Positions 1 to 5,942 of a stretch of DNA of 7,664 nt are shown in pieces. A model generated the notes under the pieces. That model ran no database searches. It was given only the letters and a program-made list of their open reading frames with translations, and was not told the origin of the DNA. Each line of letters opens with the position of its first letter. The first letter of the stretch is position 1. This stretch comes from Bacillota bacterium (lineage in GTDB: Bacteria > Bacillota > Clostridia > Peptostreptococcales > Anaerovoracaceae): the NCBI GenBank assembly GCA_016283945.1, contig JAEENW010000119.1, positions 1-7,664 of the forward strand. The letters are read 5' to 3'. Made by a program: the position numbers and the translations under genes.

Positions 1-14
1 GAACGCGGCTCGCT

Positions 15-824
15 TCACCCCCTGCAGAACTCAGATACCTGTTCGAGGAAGTCCTTCGCCTCCTCGTAGAGACCGTGCCCGAGTCCCTCGTACATGAGGA
101 GCCGGCAGCCCGGGATTCGCTCCGCGATCTCGCGCGAGGCGTCCCCGCCCACTATCCTGTCTTCAGTGCCCCCGATGACCATCGCGGGGCATTTTATTCT
201 GTCCAGCTCTGCGTACGCGTCGTGCGAGAGGCAGGACTGCGCCTGTATCATGAAGCGCCCGAAGTCCGCGGGCTTCGTCGCCCCGGCGAGCAGGGAATAG
301 AGCTTCACTTCCCGCGCAGCCCTCTCGGGGGTGTAAGAGCGCTCCGCGGTGTCCGTCATTATCCCTCTGTAATCCCCGCGGCGGGCCATCTCGATCCAGC
401 GGCCTATCGCGCCCTCCGCGGTGGGGTTCGGCCTGCTCAGGGTCACCGTGAGCACGAGCCGGCTCACGGACTCCGGGAAGTCTATCGCGAGCCACTGCGC
501 GATCATCCCTCCCTGGGATACGCCGACGACCGCGGCGGGGCAGATCCCGAGCTCGTCCATCGCGGACCTCAGGCTCGCGGCCATGTCCCTCGTGGTCTCG
601 CCCTCTCTCAGCTCCCGCGGCCTGCTGAAGACGTAGACCGTGAAGTCCTCCGCGAGCTCCCGGTAGAGCCACGCGAAGGGCAGGGCCATCCCGCGCACGG
701 TCTTAAGGCCGTCGCCGACTCCCGGTATCATGACGAGAGGGTGGCTGCCTCTTCCGAAGCGCACGCAGTCCGTCGTCCTGCCGTCCGCCTCTACGCTCAG
801 GTTTTTCGCTCCAAGCAGGGACAT
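15..824 (-). CDS. alpha/beta-fold hydrolase (269 aa)
   Basis: This is a probable serine hydrolase of the alpha/beta-hydrolase superfamily, cytoplasmic, with no signal peptide or membrane segment. The nucleophile elbow is GVSQGG (residues 101-106, Ser103). The acid is probably Asp222 in GGTEDRIVGG and the base His250 in EGLGHGLYEE, so the triad is complete and correctly ordered. An oxyanion-hole-type loop, VMIPGVGDG, lies at 31-39, and a cap-like helical region at about 130-205. The length is normal for the family. The substrate cannot be read from sequence; esterase, lactonase or C-C bond hydrolase are all possible. The ATG at 824 is preceded by AGGAAGG and lies 7 bp after the stop of the flavoprotein gene, so the two are probably co-translated. 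It is the last gene of the array in view; only 14 bp follow its stop, so a terminator cannot be judged. It is only distantly similar to the other hydrolase at 2245-3063. Confidence 0.9.
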   Translation of the reverse strand: MSLLGAKNLSVEADGRTTDCVRFGRGSHPLVMIPGVGDGLKTVRGMALPFAWLYRELAEDFTVYVFSRPRELREGETTRDMAASLRSAMDELGICPAAVVGVSQGGMIAQWLAIDFPESVSRLVLTVTLSRPNPTAEGAIGRWIEMARRGDYRGIMTDTAERSYTPERAAREVKLYSLLAGATKPADFGRFMIQAQSCLSHDAYAELDRIKCPAMVIGGTEDRIVGGDASREIAERIPGCRLLMYEGLGHGLYEEAKDFLEQVSEFCRG

Positions 825-831
825 CGCCTTC

Positions 832-1515
832 CTACGCTCCCCGGTTCACGATCGCCGCGTACTGCTCTTCGGGTATCATGGGCGAGCAGATCTCCGCGAG
901 CAGCCCGGCGTCTATCCCGCCCGTCTCGGCGTACTGCCTGCCCGCTTTGCGGACCAGAGCGAGCCTGGGCTCCGTCACGGCGGCTGCCTCCGGCGCGTTG
1001 AACATCGGGCTCTCGGGCACCGTGATAGCGGTGCGCCTCTGCGGGAACATCAGCTCGAACTGCATAACGGCGGGCTCGAAGTTGCGGCGGCTGTTAGGGA
1101 AGCCGCAGCCGCATATCATCAGATAGCGCAGGCGGCTGAAATCGGCCTGCCCGACGTGCGCGTAGCGGTCCCCGACCTTCCTCATGGCCATGCTCGAGAG
1201 CGGCAGTATGCGGTCTATCACGGCCTTCAGCGGGGCGGGCATGCCGTAGCAGTAGAGCGGGAAGCTCAGGACGAGCAGGTCGCTTTCGAGTATCTCCCCG
1301 AGTATGTCCTTCATGTCGTCGTCGTGGACGCAGGTCCCGCCGTTCCTCATGCAGGCGAAGCAGCCGCTGCAGTATTCGACGTGCAGGTCCACGGCGTGGA
1401 TTATGTGCACGTCCTGCGGCGCGGCCTCGCTCATGCCTTCCAGAAAGGCCCGGGTGATGTGAAGCGTGTCGCTCTTCTCTATTTTGGGGCTTCCGTTAAG
1501 GACCAGTATCTTCAT
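832..1515 (-). CDS. NAD(P)H-dependent FMN reductase / iron-sulfur-flavoprotein-like protein (227 aa)
   Basis: This is a flavodoxin-fold oxidoreductase of the NADPH-dependent FMN reductase type. The N-terminal strand and phosphate loop, MKILVLNGSPKIEKSDT, matches the FMN-binding loop of the family. SFPLYCYGMPAPLKAVIDR (84-102) is the second flavin-contact and dimer segment. Between them are four closely spaced cysteines, Cys49, Cys52, Cys55 and Cys62 (C-X2-C-X2-C-X6-C). That resembles the compact motif that binds a [4Fe-4S] cluster in archaeal and clostridial iron-sulfur flavoproteins, so the protein may pass electrons from a ferredoxin-like centre to FMN. The open frame runs upstream to 1620, but the ATG at 1515 is chosen because the fold begins there and GGGAG lies 8 nt upstream; the extra 35 residues would be Arg-rich and overlap the preceding gene. 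The substrate is unknown; quinone, nitro or azo reduction are typical for relatives. The FMN fold is sure; cluster binding is inferred. Confidence 0.88.
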   Translation of the reverse strand: MKILVLNGSPKIEKSDTLHITRAFLEGMSEAAPQDVHIIHAVDLHVEYCSGCFACMRNGGTCVHDDDMKDILGEILESDLLVLSFPLYCYGMPAPLKAVIDRILPLSSMAMRKVGDRYAHVGQADFSRLRYLMICGCGFPNSRRNFEPAVMQFELMFPQRRTAITVPESPMFNAPEAAAVTEPRLALVRKAGRQYAETGGIDAGLLAEICSPMIPEEQYAAIVNRGA

Positions 1516-1554
1516 TTCTCTGTCTCCCTGCGCGATGCGCCTATATGAGGGACG

Positions 1555-1583
1555 GGCGCCTGCGGCGCGCCTCCCCGGACGGG
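1555..1583. repeat. GC-rich inverted repeats between the GyrI-like and flavoprotein genes
   Basis: This 76-bp gap contains GGCGCC (1555-1560), GGCGCGCC (1564-1571) and CCCCGGACGGGG (1572-1583), which can fold into small stems. There is no T-tract, so no intrinsic terminator is called. The gap also holds the GGGAG ribosome site of the flavoprotein gene. Confidence 0.35.
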
Positions 1584-1591
1584 GCCCGCTT

Positions 1592-2230
1592 CTACTTCTT
1601 CCGTACCGGGTGGCGGACAACGGTCTTCATCTTGTCCGGCGCGGCCTTCCTCGGGTCGCTGAGGTATATCTCGTGGTGCAGGCGCGTCCCGCTTATGTCG
1701 GGTACGTAGCCGAGGCTCTCCGCGTATTCGTGCATGCGCGCGACGGTCGCGGGCTCGCTGTCGTAGGGACCGATGTGCATGCACTGCACGCACTCGCCCT
1801 CGTCGACGCTCAGGAACTCGACTTTTGAGAAGTCGTCCTTTTTCTTCCTCGCGGCCTCGCCGAGCGCCCACTCGAAGTCTTCGCGCGTGACGAAGTCCGG
1901 GAGCCTTATCACCGAGATCCAGTTGAAGTTCTGCTTTGCCGCGAGGTCGAAATCCGCCGGAGCGGCATCGTCCTGCCACCAGAAGCCCTCGAGCGGCGGC
2001 ACCACGTAATCGAAGTAGCCCTCGATCGCGCGGCCTCCCTTCTTGCTCATCTTGATCGTGTAGGCGACGCCGTAGAGCAGCTCGATCGCGCGCTTGTACT
2101 CTCCGCCCTCGGCGTTCGGGTCGCCCTTGCCGCGCACCGCGATGTAGTTCATCGCCGGAACGTTGACGATGCAGGGCTCCGCCTTCTGCATGTAGAACTC
2201 TTTGTACTCTTTCTTGAAATCGAAGGGCAT
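1592..2230 (-). CDS. GyrI-like small-molecule-binding domain protein (212 aa)
   Basis: This protein belongs to the GyrI-like / SAV2460-type branch of the effector-binding fold. Family-typical stretches are MNYIAVRGKGDPNAEGGEY (27-45), the PLEGFWW segment (79-85), MHIGPYDSEPAT (151-162) and the C-terminal HHEIYLSDPRK (185-195), which carries the acidic residue lying in the ligand pocket of this fold. Some GyrI-like proteins hydrolyse reactive cyclopropane-bearing natural products and protect the cell; others only bind ligands. Which applies here is not visible. There is no DNA-binding domain, so it is not an AraC/MerR regulator with this domain attached. The ATG at 2230 has AGGAGG 7 nt upstream; the open frame continues to 2374 but would overlap the upstream hydrolase gene. 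It starts 14 bp after that gene's stop, so the pair is probably one transcript. Family assignment is confident; activity is not. Confidence 0.9.
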   Translation of the reverse strand: MPFDFKKEYKEFYMQKAEPCIVNVPAMNYIAVRGKGDPNAEGGEYKRAIELLYGVAYTIKMSKKGGRAIEGYFDYVVPPLEGFWWQDDAAPADFDLAAKQNFNWISVIRLPDFVTREDFEWALGEAARKKKDDFSKVEFLSVDEGECVQCMHIGPYDSEPATVARMHEYAESLGYVPDISGTRLHHEIYLSDPRKAAPDKMKTVVRHPVRKK

Positions 2231-2244
2231 GTCTGTTCCTCCTG

Positions 2245-3063
2245 TCATCCGAGCGGCGCGAGTCCCGCCGCGAACTCTCTTATTATCCCGTTGACCTCGT
2301 CCGGCCTGTCCGTGTTGGCGTTGTGGCCGGCGCCCTTTATCCAGTGTATGGGCAGGCCTTCCTTCGCCGCCCACCTGCGGTTGTAGCTCTTCGCGGAGCC
2401 CGCCCGGTCCTTATCCCCGCAGATCAGGACGACAGGACAGCCGGGCTCGTATGGAAGATCCGCCTCCATAGCCCCGGCGAGCAGCCTCATACCTTGCGCG
2501 GAGAGACGGCAGTACTCATCTCTGGTGTAGCAGGCGAGCATCTCCCGCATGAGGTTCCTCCCGTATTCCGTGGTCGAGCAACTGCGCGCAGCGAAGCGCT
2601 TCAGGCTCTCACCGGGGAAGGCTCTGTACATGGGCTCGGTCCTCTTCAGCAGCCATATCTCCCAGCCTGTCACGTAGTACCGGCTGAGCGGGGCAGAGTC
2701 TATGGAGACGAAGCCCGCTGCCTCGCCCGGGAAGCTCTGCATGAAGCACTGCGAGACGTAGCCGCCCATTGATTGCCCTACGAGCACCGGCCGCCCGATA
2801 CCTTCCTTCAGCAGTATGTCCCGCAGCCAGGCTGCCTTGTCCATCAGGCTGAAGTCCTGTGAAAACGGTCTGGATGCCGCGTGGCCCGGGGCGTCCCAGA
2901 CGAATACGTTGAACTCCTCTTCGAAGGCCTCGATCTGCCTGCCGAAGAGCCTGTGGTCGGCGGTTAGCCCCGGCAGGAAGACAAGGGAGATCCGCCCGGG
3001 CTGCACACCGTTCACCCAGTAGCGTATGGTTCCCTTTGAAGTTTCGAAGCTCTTCTCTGTCAT
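2245..3063 (-). CDS. alpha/beta hydrolase (272 aa)
   Basis: This is a second alpha/beta-hydrolase-fold enzyme with a full triad. The nucleophile elbow is VGQSMGG (Ser98), the acid is Asp219 in CGDKDRAGS, and the base is His247 in KGAGHNANTDRP. The N-terminal FLPGLTADHRLF (29-40) carries the oxyanion-hole loop, and VWDAPGHAASRP (55-66) is the conserved turn after strand 4. A cap region spans about 125-200. The start is uncertain. The ATG at 3063 begins the part that looks conserved (MTEKSFETSKGTIRYWVNG), but its upstream GGGG is weak and lies in a palindrome (3068-3077). A second in-frame ATG at 3102 would add 13 hydrophilic residues and overlap the stop of the preceding small gene as ATGA, suggesting translational coupling. 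Fourteen bases separate its stop from the GyrI-like gene. The substrate is unknown. Confidence 0.88.
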   Translation of the reverse strand: MTEKSFETSKGTIRYWVNGVQPGRISLVFLPGLTADHRLFGRQIEAFEEEFNVFVWDAPGHAASRPFSQDFSLMDKAAWLRDILLKEGIGRPVLVGQSMGGYVSQCFMQSFPGEAAGFVSIDSAPLSRYYVTGWEIWLLKRTEPMYRAFPGESLKRFAARSCSTTEYGRNLMREMLACYTRDEYCRLSAQGMRLLAGAMEADLPYEPGCPVVLICGDKDRAGSAKSYNRRWAAKEGLPIHWIKGAGHNANTDRPDEVNGIIREFAAGLAPLG

Positions 3064-3098
3064 ATCAGGGGCGCCCCGCCGGTCCGTCCGCTCTCCGC

Positions 3099-3317
3099 TC
3101 ATTTCTTCGCCGCGACGCTGAAAAGCTTTCTCATGAGCGGGATGTAGGTCGCCGCGAAGACGCACGCGGCGGCTCCCGCGGCTGCCTTCCTGTGCCTTTC
3201 GGGGATGCGCGTCCCCGCTATGATCCCCATCGAGAAGAGGCAGAACTTGACCATCGCGAAGTCCTTCCACGTGCTCTCGCCCGCGTAGCGGTCTCCGAGC
3301 TCCAGCAGCTTTTTCAT
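3099..3317 (-). CDS. small two-helix membrane protein (72 aa)
   Basis: This short protein has two predicted membrane helices: about residues 19-37 (DFAMVKFCLFSMGIIAGT) and 45-62 (AAAGAAACVFAATYIPLM). They are joined by a basic loop (RIPERHRKA), and the ends are charged. The pattern of an N-terminal LLELGDRYA, then STWKDFAMVKFCL, then a terminal TYIPLM, resembles small Clostridia proteins that databases often label 'permease of phosphate ABC transporter'. That label is not supported by size or content, and I give no function. The gene is real on the evidence of a strong ribosome site: AAAGGAGG lies 8 nt before the ATG at 3317. Its stop overlaps a possible ATG of the downstream hydrolase (ATGA at 3102-3099), so the two may be coupled. 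The 57-bp gap before it holds a 10-bp palindrome. Confidence 0.82.
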   Translation of the reverse strand: MKKLLELGDRYAGESTWKDFAMVKFCLFSMGIIAGTRIPERHRKAAAGAAACVFAATYIPLMRKLFSVAAKK

Positions 3318-3362
3318 AGATACAGCCTCCTTTCGCGGCTCTGAGCGGATGCGCGGCGCCGG

Positions 3363-3372
3363 GCGGATCCGC
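3363..3372. repeat. 10-bp palindrome GCGGATCCGC with a near-copy beside it
   Basis: A perfect 10-bp palindrome lies in the 57-bp gap before the small membrane-protein gene. A near-copy, GCGGATGCGC, lies at 3345-3354. No promoter is evident in the gap. The role, if any, is unknown. Confidence 0.35.
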
Positions 3373-3374
3373 GA

Positions 3375-3929
3375 TCAATCGATGACTTTTATGACCGAGC
3401 CCGGTCTCGGTTCCTCGACGACGTTGTTATGATCGTCGTGCTCCTTCGAGTCGCTTATCTCGACGAAGCGCAGCGCCTCGCGGTCGTAGTCCCAGTGCGG
3501 TGTGGAGTACCAGTAGTTCATCAGCGCGACGTACTCCCGGACCTTGCGCTCCCAGCGCTCCGTCGGGAGGCCGTATCTCAGATTGCGCAGCAGGCGCTCG
3601 AAGCCGGGAAGTCTCGAATCCTCGATGGCGTTGTAGTCGTAGCTCCTGCGCTCGACGTACATCCACTTCCCGTCCTCGGCGTGGTGCCTGTACCAGCGCC
3701 AGATACCTGGAGGATCGGTCTTCCCCGCGAAGCCGCAGACCTGCTCGAGCTGCCAGCAGCGCAGGTCCTCTTCGTCCTCCGCCCTGTACACCTCGATGTC
3801 CGGGCCGCCGCGCTCGCCCTCGGCCATCACCCGCAGCCCGTCGGTATAGTATCCGCGGAAGACGTCGAGCGAGGCGTCTCTGCAGTCCTCAGGCAGGTGC
3901 TCGCGTATCCATCTCTCATCGATCTTCAT
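3375..3929 (-). CDS. protein of unknown function (184 aa)
   Basis: I do not recognise this protein with confidence. It is soluble, acidic at both ends, and rich in Trp and Tyr. Its most distinctive part is the middle: GIWRWYRHHAEDGKWMYVE (75-93), then RRSYDYNAIEDSRLPGF (94-110), then REYVALMNYWYSTPHWDYDRE (131-151) and FVEISDSKEHDD (155-166). Aromatic and acidic residues are spaced as in small folded domains of the immunity-protein/SMI1-like kind. I mention that only as an alternative; no toxin partner is visible nearby. There is no signal peptide or membrane segment. The ATG at 3929 lies 7 bp after the nitrilase stop, and GAAGGGACGG within the end of that gene is the only ribosome site, so coupled translation is likely. 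The coding call is secure from length, spacing and the use of a coherent frame. Confidence 0.78.
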   Translation of the reverse strand: MKIDERWIREHLPEDCRDASLDVFRGYYTDGLRVMAEGERGGPDIEVYRAEDEEDLRCWQLEQVCGFAGKTDPPGIWRWYRHHAEDGKWMYVERRSYDYNAIEDSRLPGFERLLRNLRYGLPTERWERKVREYVALMNYWYSTPHWDYDREALRFVEISDSKEHDDHNNVVEEPRPGSVIKVID

Positions 3930-3936
3930 GCGGCGC

Positions 3937-4788
3937 TCACCGTCCCTTCTGCGGCTCTTCAGCCAGTATCCCGTATCTGTCCGGGCGGCGGTATCCCGCG
4001 CCCATCACCTCTTTTTCCCGGTAAGCCCTCAGCATGTCCAGGTCTATCTCAGCGAGGTATATGCCTTCCTCCTCCGGAGCCTCCAGGACGCACATGTCCC
4101 TCACGCCGGGCTCGCCCTCAAGCCACGCGACCCCGTCGAACACCGTGGAACGCCCGTTGCAGTCGGGCTGCCCCGCGGGGTAATTGCAGGTGGCGACGGC
4201 CAGCATGTTCTCGTAAGCTCTCGCGCGCAGGGCGGAGAGGCGGTTGATCTCCATGGGGCAGGCGTTGGGCGCTATGATGAGCTCCGCGCCCTTTAGCATC
4301 AGCACGCGGGCGCTCTCCGGGAACTCCCGGTCGAAGCATATCATGGCGCCGACCTGAATCTCGCCTCTTCCTGTATCCAGCCCGGCCACGCGGAAGCCGT
4401 CCCCCGGCGACAGGAGCTTTTCTAGGTCGAAATCGCAGGTGTGCACCTTGGAGTAATGCAGCCTTTCCTCACCGTTCCTGTCGAACAGCACGACGGAATT
4501 GAGCGGCTTGGGACTGCGCTTCTCGAGGAAGCTGATCCCTATGGCCATCTGAAGCTCGCGGGCGAGCCTCCCGAACGCCGAGACGAACTCCCCGTCCGCG
4601 CTCACGGCCAGAGCGTTCAGCTCATCCGCGTTCTGCGGCAGGAAGTATCCGTCGCTCCACATCTCGGGAAACAGGGCCAGATCGGCTCCCATCTCACGGG
4701 CCTTGCGGCAGGCCTCTGTTCCTTTTTTCAGCTGCCCCTCGAGGCTGCCCGTGGGCAGCAGCTGCAGCAGGGCTATCCTGAATATCAT
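3937..4788 (-). CDS. carbon-nitrogen hydrolase, nitrilase superfamily (283 aa)
   Basis: This is an amidase-type enzyme that cleaves a non-peptide C-N bond through a cysteine thioacyl intermediate. The Glu-Lys-Cys triad is complete: Glu42 in LALFPEMWSDGY, Lys114 in LHYSKVHTCDF and Cys151 in GAMICFDREFPESAR. The fourth conserved acid, Glu158 or nearby, follows the cysteine. FFPGD-like SPGDGFRVAGLDTGRGEIQVG (127-147) and MEINRLSALRARAYENMLAVATCN complete the fold. The length is normal for a single-domain member. N-carbamoyl amino acid, omega-amide or aliphatic amide substrates are all known for near families; the sequence does not decide. It is cytoplasmic. The ATG at 4788 has GAGAGG 9 nt upstream and lies 13 bp after the GNAT gene at 4802-5350; the unknown gene follows after 7 bp, so these three form a tight block. 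Confidence 0.93.
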   Translation of the reverse strand: MIFRIALLQLLPTGSLEGQLKKGTEACRKAREMGADLALFPEMWSDGYFLPQNADELNALAVSADGEFVSAFGRLARELQMAIGISFLEKRSPKPLNSVVLFDRNGEERLHYSKVHTCDFDLEKLLSPGDGFRVAGLDTGRGEIQVGAMICFDREFPESARVLMLKGAELIIAPNACPMEINRLSALRARAYENMLAVATCNYPAGQPDCNGRSTVFDGVAWLEGEPGVRDMCVLEAPEEEGIYLAEIDLDMLRAYREKEVMGAGYRRPDRYGILAEEPQKGR

Positions 4789-4801
4789 AGACTCTGTCCT
4801 C

Positions 4802-5350
4802 TCATATGAGCTCGAGGCGCATGAGGACCTCCTCCTGCCATCCGCTGTATCTGGAGCGGAAGCCCCTCGGGTTGCGCCCGTACTCGGTGAAGCCGAAGCT
4901 CTCGTAGAGGGCGATGGCCCTGGAGTTCTCAGCCACGACCTCCAGCTCGAGCTGGGCGTAGCCGGCCTCTTTGGCGCACTCTATGCAGGCCGCGGTCAGG
5001 GCACGCCCTATCCCGAGGCCCCAGAAGTCCTTGTCGAGGCTGATCCCGAACTCCGCGCGGTGGCGGCGCTTTTCGCTGCCGCTTACCGGGCCGATCCCGG
5101 CCGAGCCCGCGATCCTCCCGTCGACGAACGCGAGGATCTCTATCCCGTCATCGCTCTCTTCTCTGCCCTTCAGATACCGCGCCTCCTGCTCGGCGGTCAT
5201 GCTGATCTCGTCGGGGTAGGAGAGCAGAAAATCGGTCTGCGAATGGGTCAGGACGAAGATATCGAGCAGCTCCTGCCCGTCCTCCTCCGTGCCGCTCCTG
5301 AGCACGCAGCTCCTGCCGTCCTTAAGCCTCATGGTCTCGTAGTATCTCAT
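4802..5350 (-). CDS. GNAT family N-acetyltransferase (182 aa)
   Basis: This is a GCN5-related acetyl-CoA-dependent N-acetyltransferase. Motif A is seen as FGISLDKDFWGLGIGRALTAACIECAKEAGY (101-131); its WGLGIG is the pyrophosphate-binding loop. The later ELEVVAENSRAIALYESFGFTEYGR (136-159) is the classic motif B, with Asn142 and the Tyr149 that usually acts as general acid. The N-terminal 1-20 precedes the first strand, and a helical acceptor-binding segment covers about 22-62. The acceptor may be an amino compound, peptide or aminoglycoside-like molecule; the arrangement resembles RimJ/RimL-like and small-molecule GNATs, but no substrate can be named. The open frame extends to 5767, but the ATG at 5350 is chosen because GGAG lies 7 nt upstream and the fold begins there; the longer form would overlap the preceding GNAT gene. 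A GC-rich hairpin (5361-5377) abuts the ribosome site. Confidence 0.92.
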   Translation of the reverse strand: MRYYETMRLKDGRSCVLRSGTEEDGQELLDIFVLTHSQTDFLLSYPDEISMTAEQEARYLKGREESDDGIEILAFVDGRIAGSAGIGPVSGSEKRRHRAEFGISLDKDFWGLGIGRALTAACIECAKEAGYAQLELEVVAENSRAIALYESFGFTEYGRNPRGFRSRYSGWQEEVLMRLELI

Positions 5351-5360
5351 ACCTGTTCTC

Positions 5361-5377
5361 CGCCGGCGTTGCCGGCG
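5361..5377 (-). repeat. GC-rich intercistronic hairpin before the 4802-5350 GNAT gene
   Basis: A perfect 7-bp stem, CGCCGGC/GCCGGCG, encloses a 3-nt loop. On the mRNA it ends directly at the GGAG ribosome site of the downstream GNAT gene, whose first G closes the stem. It has no T-tract, so it is not a terminator. It could tune translation or protect mRNA ends. Confidence 0.5.
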
Positions 5378-5405
5378 CGTATCATTTCTGTTTTTCCGGC
5401 GCGGT

Positions 5406-5417
5406 CCGCCGCGGCGG
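5406..5417. repeat. 12-bp palindrome CCGCCGCGGCGG
   Basis: A perfect 12-bp palindrome just after the stop of the 5422-5880 GNAT gene. In GC-rich DNA such palindromes arise readily, so it may mean nothing alone; it shares the 71-bp gap with the hairpin at 5361-5377. Confidence 0.35.
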
Positions 5418-5421
5418 GCGC

Positions 5422-5880
5422 TCACCTGTGTATGTACATCCTCGTCATGTCCGGCTCGCCGTCGCCCTGCACCATGCAGAGGAACTCCCAGCCGTAGCGC
5501 TCGTAGAAGCCCGTGTGGTCGGTCACCAGATACACCGGAGAGATGCCTTTGGCGCGCATGTCCTCCACTACGATATTCAGCAGCCTCCCCGCGATCCCGC
5601 GGCCCCGGTAGGCCTCCTCCGTGTAGACGGCGCAGACGTTCGGCGTCAAGTCCTTCCTGTCGTGGAAGTCGTTTTCTATGACGCCCATGCCCGCTATGAT
5701 CCGCTCCCCGTCCAGGCAGAGATACCAGCCGTACTCGGTCTCCCCGCTCAGGAAGGCGCTCATGCACTCCAGGTAGGCCGATTTAGGCACCCTCCACTTG
5801 GAGTGGAACCATTCGGCCGCGGCGTCCATGAGCTCCGGGCGGTCGCGCAGGGTGAGGTATTCAAATCCTTCGTTTTTCAT
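5422..5880 (-). CDS. GNAT family N-acetyltransferase (152 aa)
   Basis: This is a second GNAT enzyme, different from the one downstream. Motif A is NVCAVYTEEAYRGRGIAGRLLNIVVEDMRAKG (81-112); its RGRGIAG is the acetyl-CoA pyrophosphate loop. Motif B is LVTDHTGFYERYGWEFL (118-134). The N-terminal EYLTLRDRPELMDAAAEWFHSKW (7-29) is the usual first strand and helix. The single-domain length is typical. The acceptor is unknown. The frame is open to 5934, but the ATG at 5880 is preferred because GGAGG lies 8 nt upstream; the in-frame ATG at 5901 has GGGGAG only 2 nt away. It is the first gene after the candidate promoter at 5918-5926, giving a leader of about 30 nt, and therefore probably heads the array that runs to 15. 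A 71-bp gap with palindromes separates it from the next GNAT gene. Confidence 0.92.
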   Translation of the reverse strand: MKNEGFEYLTLRDRPELMDAAAEWFHSKWRVPKSAYLECMSAFLSGETEYGWYLCLDGERIIAGMGVIENDFHDRKDLTPNVCAVYTEEAYRGRGIAGRLLNIVVEDMRAKGISPVYLVTDHTGFYERYGWEFLCMVQGDGEPDMTRMYIHR

Positions 5881-5917
5881 GATGACGGCCTCCGGGCTCA
5901 TATCTCCCCTATTTTGT

Positions 5918-5926
5918 ATTCTATCA
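5918..5926 (-). promoter_or_regulatory. candidate extended -10 promoter for the nine-gene array
   Basis: Read on the minus strand, TGATAGAAT is an extended -10 element: TGA followed by TAGAAT (5 of 6 to TATAAT). No good -35 is seen at the normal distance; the T-tract of the upstream terminator lies there. Extended -10 promoters can work with a weak -35. A start near 5911 gives about 30 nt of leader before the GNAT gene at 5880. Confidence 0.5.
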
Positions 5927-5934
5927 TGACGCAA

Positions 5935-5942
5935 TTCACGAA
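5935..5942. promoter_or_regulatory. TTC-NN-GAA palindrome at the array promoter
   Basis: TTCACGAA (plus strand) is an inverted repeat of TTC around two bases. It lies 11 bp upstream of the -10 hexamer, between the terminator T-tract and the promoter. The same octamer in opposite orientation lies at the -35 of the other promoter (6536-6543), so it may be an operator. It is short and was noticed after the fact. Confidence 0.25.

Noticed and set aside
75..1001. Long plus-strand open frames opposite the hydrolase and flavoprotein genes, and similar ones along the whole window
   Set aside because: They are antisense to well-supported enzymes with clear motifs, have Arg/Pro/His-rich low-information products, and lack coherent domains; GC-rich DNA gives such mirror frames readily.
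1516..1620. N-terminal extension of the flavoprotein to 1620
   Set aside because: The added 35 residues are Arg/Gly/Pro-rich, overlap the GyrI-like gene, and a good ribosome site and the FMN loop mark the ATG at 1515.
2231..2374. N-terminal extension of the GyrI-like protein to 2374
   Set aside because: It overlaps the hydrolase gene and is low-complexity and basic; AGGAGG precedes the ATG at 2230.
3099..3929. Toxin-immunity or toxin-antitoxin pair made of the unknown 184-aa protein and the small membrane protein
   Set aside because: No toxin domain, no secretion-linked polymorphic toxin and no antitoxin-like DNA-binding protein is seen; the 72-aa protein resembles a widespread housekeeping-type small membrane protein.
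5351..5767. N-terminal extension of the 4802-5350 GNAT protein to 5767
   Set aside because: It lies antiphase within the preceding GNAT gene and has the Arg/Gly-rich composition of a shadow frame.
15..5880. Integron cassette array
   Set aside because: Most junctions are 7-35 bp, too short for attC sites, no GTTRRRY/RYYYAAC pairs were found at the wider gaps, and no integrase is present; one promoter can explain the array.
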